Shown one piece after another: positions 59,271 through 64,000 of a stretch of DNA of 64,000 nt; within the stretch, counting starts at the first letter, position 1; each line of letters starts with the position of its first letter. A model generated the notes under the pieces. That model worked only from the letters and a program-made list of their open reading frames with translations, had not been told where the DNA came from and searched no databases. The stretch is from Anisodus tanguticus (Eukaryota; Streptophyta; Magnoliopsida; Solanales; Solanaceae), in contig CM067561.1 of NCBI GenBank assembly GCA_034509755.1, positions 4,654,646-4,718,645 of the forward strand, in the 5' to 3' direction. Made by a program: the position numbers and the translations under genes.

Positions 59271-59585
59271 TCATCCCACGGAGATTGAAAAATATATGCT
59301 ACAAATTTGTAACTTACGAAATTCTTGAAACTACTATATGTAGTTAGGGGGTATTTGATGTGATGAAAAATATTTTCTATGTGAAAGTCTTTTCTGGTAT
59401 TTGATTGATAAAAAGGTTTTATGGCATCTAGACTTTAAGCTTCATAGTACTTCAAATAACATCTAGTTTAGTACTAAAAAATTCATCTAATAATGATTAA
59501 TCTTTAATACATATTTTCCAAGATATTTCCACTTAAATATCTCTGTCATATACCAGACGAATTGTTAATCAACTATGCAATTGGT

Positions 59586-60576
59586 GCTAAACACATAAAC
59601 TCCTTCAGCTATATCAAACTAGTTCATTAATTACTCAATGAAGTTCACCGGTACCCGTATTAGTGCTCGTCACCTCACTAATACGGGACCCTCAATTTCC
59701 AATTACTCCCACTAATTATTAAAACTAACACATAAATACTATATTAAGGTCTAGTAAGACTCAACTTGCCTTATTATGAAGTCCAAAAGCTCACGAACGA
59801 CTCCAAGCTCTGTCCGCAAAAAGAATAAGCCTTCTGAAAGCTCCGTCATGTCCAAACTCACTGAACGAGTTCAATCTAGTCAAATTAGTAATCTACAGTG
59901 TTAGACGAATCCAACGATACCTACATTGCTATACTTTATTTCGGAACCCAAAAATGTATCCAAAAAGTCAATCGCGAGCCTCGAATGTCAAAATTGTAAT
60001 TTTGTTATAAAATCGAGTTACCCATAGCCCATAGGTTATAAATCCATAAAATCAATTAATTTCATCCATGAATCGGCCCTCAAATCAAAGATTTATCATT
60101 ACTCAACTATAGGGCTCAAAACCCCAATTTTCCCCAACCAAACAATGATAAAAATCGATAACCAACGAAAATAAACTTGAAGAAATGTCAAAATAAATAT
60201 TGGATACTTAACCTCTTGTTCAAAAGAGAACAACGCCGCAAAAATCACCTCAATCAGAGCTCTAGAACTCAAGTTATGCTCAAAATAGTAAACGAACACA
60301 ATATAAGTTTTAATACATAGTAATTTCCGCTTCGACGGACAAATTTCCGCTCTGGCAGATCCGCTTCGGCGCCCGGAAGTTTGCCTCGGCGCACACCAGA
60401 AACCAGTAATTTTTCTCTGAACTAACATGGGCATAATTCCCTCATACGATATCGGAATTCGACGATTCAAGTTGCTACTGATCACTAATTTCGATACGCA
60501 TCAAATACAACAATATAAACTCAATTCCAAACATCAAATGAATATAATTGTACACTGAATCATCGAAGGCGAGCAA
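59586..60576 (-). repeat. Gypsy (LARD-like) LTR piece (B)
   Basis: Counterpart of 20471..21460, running to the agcaa target site of the Copia insertion. Confidence 0.75.
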
Positions 60577-60924
60577 TGTTGGAAATTTGCCTTTGGCGGG
60601 GAGGTGCGTCCACCCATATTTAATGAATTAAACACTAGTGTTCCGTATGTTGGAGGCTTTGTCTATTCTCACATGCATAATCTACTAAGTGAGTAGATGA
60701 CCGTAGGGCCAAGAATCGTCAAATTTCATTGAGAAATGAAAGAGATATTGGTCCACGAAGTAAGGTGTTTGAGGCATGGAAATATGGTGTGTGACAAATC
60801 TACCACATCGGTGGGAAAGTGAAGAAATTGCTCTCTTTATAAGTCTCTAAAGTGGTTGAGGGTTTGGGACCCCAAGGGGTATCCCATGTGTTTAAAGGAG
60901 GGAGGACCTAGATGTGCTTGTGTT
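60577..60924 (+). mobile_element. Truncated Copia LTR (B)
   Basis: First 348 bp of the Copia LTR at the same insertion site as in unit A, cut by the inversion junction. At several sites (TGTTGG start, cgtatgttgg, aatcgtcaaa, aaggtgtttg) it agrees with the right LTR of A, not the left. Confidence 0.85.
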
Positions 60925-60971
60925 CATATTTAGGACTATATGCTGACGGTTGTAACCTGGATAGGATCTTT
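60925..60971 (+). repeat. Left arm of 47-bp inverted repeat at inversion junction
   Basis: Plus-strand copy of the region upstream of IBR3 (same as about 49313..49359), from catatttagg to ggatcttt. Its reverse complement is at 61207..61253 without mismatch that I can see. It is joined to the Copia LTR on its left and to inverted hAT sequence on its right. Confidence 0.92.
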
Positions 60972-61154
60972 TTGCAAAGGGGTCGGGCAGGTCGGGATGA
61001 GGGCGGGCGGGGTCGAGATTGGGGCGGGTGGGATCGGGATGGGCGGGACGAACCCTGATCCCGTCTCGAATTCGAACCCCAATACTTTTTTGTTAAGGGG
61101 ATCGGGTCGGGGTGGGTATCGGGACAGGCTGGCTCGGTCCACTGGCCACCCTTA
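60972..61154 (-). mobile_element. hAT 5' end fragment (C)
   Basis: Reverse-oriented terminal 183 bp of the hAT element, ending at TAAGGGTGGC (61154) with one copy of its target site (61155..61162, tgtcaaag). The rest of the element is absent. Confidence 0.87.
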
Positions 61155-61344
61155 TGTCAAAGTGCACAAGTAAACGAAGATAGCGTGATTACATGAATTT
61201 GAAGAGAAAGATCCTATCCAGGTTACAACCGTCAGCATATAGTCCTAAATATGGACAGTTCCAAAACTTTGATCTATCTGTTTTGGGGTTCACTTTTAAG
61301 TTTATATATTTTCAGCCCAAAGAAAGTGTCTACTTTTGGGTGAT

Positions 61345-64000
61345 ATGGTAAGTAGAACTTCCGATATTGTTGGCGGAGTCGATCCAGCTGAGAGTTTCGA
61401 TAAAGAAGCGCTGCTTCGCTATGGCTCTGCTAATGTTGTTGGCTTCCCTACAAACCCTTCTCAATTTACTCTTTCTCAGGTAAAGACTTGGTTTTTTTCT
61501 CTCTTTATAATTCCAATTTGCTTAAAGATTTGATCAGTGTGACAAGTAAAAGAGGAGCTTCATAAAATATATATGATTGTGCGAACATACATATTATGTT
61601 TTAAATGCTGGAATTAGCAAAAGGAGAGGATAAATAAGACACATTTGTTAGTTTGCCGGCTATTGCACCAGTGTTACCCAAAGGGTCGGCTGCGGGTCCC
61701 TTGTCATGAAAAGAAGACCCATTTGTTTTGAGGGATTGTGGGAAATAAATTAGGAAAAGTCTTGTGCTTTGCTGTTTTTGGCGGGAGCTAAGCTTCAACA
61801 AATCCTCAGTTTTCACTTAATGCAAAATTTCTTTCTTTTTCTACTTCTTTTCATTTAGGGATTGAGCGTGTCGAATTCGTGTAGCCTCCATGGAAGACAA
61901 AGATATGTTTGGGAGGATGTTGCCTGATACTAGGTGTGTGTGTATGGCAATCAAAGCTTTATTCCTTACAGCAGAGAATTGTAGCTAGGCAATCCAATTT
62001 GTTTGTCTAGTTAGAAAGAAAGAAATACGTGATTGAAAGGTCAGAATTAATCTACAAATGAGTGGTTATGAAATATAGTGATGAAAAGGGAATACTGTAA
62101 GATCTCATTATCATCGATTTGTTTTAAAGAAAGGGAGAATTTTTAGAACGACATACAAATGTTTTATAGAACTTCAGTTTTGGGATGTGCTTGTGTCTAA
62201 CAGATCATCATCTAAATGAAATGTCGCTATTCTCTTGAACAAAATTTAGATGTTACTGAAAAAAAAGAAGAAAGATTAGAAGTGCATTTCCCAGATTAGT
62301 GATAGAAATTCTAGTGCCCTTTTAGGGATTCTCCCCAAGAGAGAAGGAATGAGAATAGAATCAAGGCCGCTAAAAGAATTCTTGCCAATCTTGAAATTAT
62401 GAGCTCAGCGCTAAACTTGCTGCTAATTGAATCATGTCATACTGTATTAATTTGGTATAGGAACTTTAGTTGTCTAATGCAATTTTTTGTTGTATAGTTC
62501 TCACTTTTTCATTTGTTTTTAAAATGCCGTCTTCATTGTGAATTAGTTTGGCCATGGCCAGTCAAATCCCACTTTCCTCATTGAGGTCCGCTCAGGAACC
62601 TTGACAAAAAAATATGTGTTGGGAAAGAAAGCTCATGGAAACTTGTTGGCATCTGCTCATGTTGTTGAGAGAGAGTATGAGGTTGTGCTTTCTCTCTTCC
62701 CATATGATGTACGGTAAATAGTAATATGTCGTATATGTGCATATTGGCTGTGTTTAACTTTGAGATTTTGATGTTGACATTGCAGGTTCTACATGAATTA
62801 AGTACTCATACGGTGGTCCCAGTCCCAAAGGTTTTTTGTTTGTGTACAGATTCAAGTGTGATTGGGACTCCATTCTACATTATGGAGTATCTGGAAGGAC
62901 GTATCTTTATAGACCCTAAGCTACCTGTACGAATTCTATTTTCAAATATTTATCTTCATAGATTATTTAGATTGTGGCATTACTAGAATATATTAGTGTG
63001 ATTGGTAAGCCTCATTCTTTTCATTAATTCAAAAGATAAAATGTATTTTTTTCGCCTCTTTAGGATGTACCGCCTGAAAGAAGAAGGGTCATATATCGTG
63101 CTGTTGCTCAAGCTTTGGCTGTTCTTCATTCTGTTGATGTCGATACAGTTGGTCTTGGTAACTATGGGAAGCGGACTGACTATTGTAAGCGGCAGGTGCA
63201 GAAAGTTTTCAATTTTCGAAAGAAACTTCAATTCCAAAATAGTTGGGTCCAACGGTATGTGGACTATTTCCTTTTTGGCCTGTCCCAAAAAGAATGTCAC
63301 TTTTCTATATTTAGAAATAATTCAATTTTATGAGATGATTTATACCAAACATTTATATAAGAGTAGTTTTGCACCACACATTTCAAAAGTATTTCTTTTT
63401 TCTTAAACTCCGTGCCAAGTCAAAAGGTGCCACATAAATTGGGACGGAGGGAGTATGCTACTGGAAATAACACATGCTTTTGGGTTTTTAGCCTGAGATG
63501 TTCAGTTACTTTATTCATGCCATGCACTTTTTTGGGGTAAAAAAAGGGCGGGTGCACTAAGCTCCTCTATGCGCGGGGTCGGGAAAGGGCCGGGACACAT
63601 GGGTCTATTGTACACAGTCTTAACTCACATTTTGGGGTGATTTCAGTATTTAATTTTTGAATATATCCTTATAATGTTTGATGGTTTACCTAACCAACTT
63701 CAGGTGGAAAGGTGGGCCAAGCAATATCTTTTATCTACCGGTGAGGGTAAGTCCATGAGAAACCCTAAAATGTTAGAGCTGGCTGATTGGTTGCGGAAAC
63801 ATATTCCCCTCGAAGATTCCTCTGGGGCAACAACAGGTCTAGTCCATGGTGACTTTCGGATTGATAATGTTGTGTTTCATCCTATTGAGGTGCAGTCCTT
63901 GAAAGCATCTGATGCTTCCTTCTGTTCCTTGTAGCTTCTGCTATTGGAGTCCTTTCAAATGCATGTCAAATGTGCCTCTCCCGGCCCCAAAAGCGCCTAG
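61345..64000 (+). CDS. IBR3: IBR3/ACAD10-like gene, copy C, 5' part
   Basis: Inverted partial copy. Exons 1-5 are 61345-61479, 62547-62681, 62786-62926, 63064-63195 and 63704-63889, all open and in phase, covering the N-terminal lobe and catalytic loop (VHGDFRIDN) of the phosphotransferase-like domain. The segment ends in intron 5 at the window edge, just before exon 6, so it cannot be seen whether it carries the TAA found in A and B. Upstream of the ATG it keeps the native promoter-side sequence only to the hAT element at 61154. Functional status is unknown. Confidence 0.75.

Larger units (their letters stand above)
37703..60924 (+). repeat. Segmental duplication, unit B
   Basis: Second copy of unit A. 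Differences from A that can be read directly: a plastid DNA insert inside the hAT element (49773..51710), replacement of 360 bp of A (14801..15160) by 22 bp (54431..54452), loss of about 140 bp at the right end of the solo LTR (junction near 58677), one fewer G-rich 27-bp unit near 58050, and scattered point changes. It ends at 60924 within a Copia LTR, where a microhomology junction leads into an inverted copy of its own interior. Confidence 0.95.
60972..64000 (-). repeat. Inverted third copy C of the IBR3 5' region
   Basis: Reverse complement of approximately 46561..49592 of unit B, from inside the hAT 5' end through IBR3 exon 5 to the window edge. It follows B rather than A at most diagnostic sites (for example the glutamate codon in exon 3 and the T-run in intron 1), but agrees with A against B in the SINE of intron 4. 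The right limit is beyond the window. Confidence 0.93.

Overview
This is nuclear DNA from a dicot plant, most likely Solanaceae. Spliceosomal introns with GT-AG borders, a PMEI-PME pectinesterase gene, a 17-exon IBR3/ACAD10-type gene, SINE copies of the tRNA-derived Solanaceae type (TTG-repeat tails, 14-15 bp target duplications), hAT, Copia and Gypsy elements and a plastid DNA insert all point that way. The species call is inference. Nothing prokaryotic, no CRISPR array and no rRNA or tRNA gene was seen.

The window is dominated by one large repeated unit. Unit A (1..~21809) and unit B (37703..~60924) are near-identical, in the same order and orientation: pectinesterase (minus), IBR3-like acyl-CoA dehydrogenase gene (minus), a hAT element, AT-rich flank, a Gypsy LTR carrying a nested solo LTR, a gag remnant, a second Gypsy LTR piece, and the start of a Copia LTR. 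A third, inverted copy (C, 60972..64000) repeats only the hAT 5' end and the first five IBR3 exons, and runs off the window. It is joined to B through a 47-bp inverted repeat with short microhomologies.

Between A and B lies a nested transposon block. A complete but coding-degenerate Copia element (21461..27806, TSD agcaa) sits inside the truncated 3' LTR of a minus-strand Gypsy-like element (5' LTR 31762..34880, PBS like tRNA-iMet, 3.4 kb non-coding interior, LARD-like). Next come a third, internally deleted hAT element (34895..36230) and an AT-rich fold-back element (about 36745..37690). Copy B of the hAT element was itself invaded by a 1.9-kb mosaic of rearranged plastid DNA (ycf2, rps2, ycf2, ycf2, ndhB, rps8, rps4), absent from A.

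Only two protein-coding loci are of host origin. The pectinesterase is probably functional: copy B has all catalytic motifs, while copy A looks wrecked. However, most A/B coding differences fall at CAG/CTG trinucleotides and create CG dinucleotides, which looks like base-calling error at CHG-methylated cytosines rather than decay. The IBR3-like gene carries two in-frame stop codons shared by A and B, so it seems to have been a pseudogene before the duplication. A and B could also be two haplotypes assembled in tandem.
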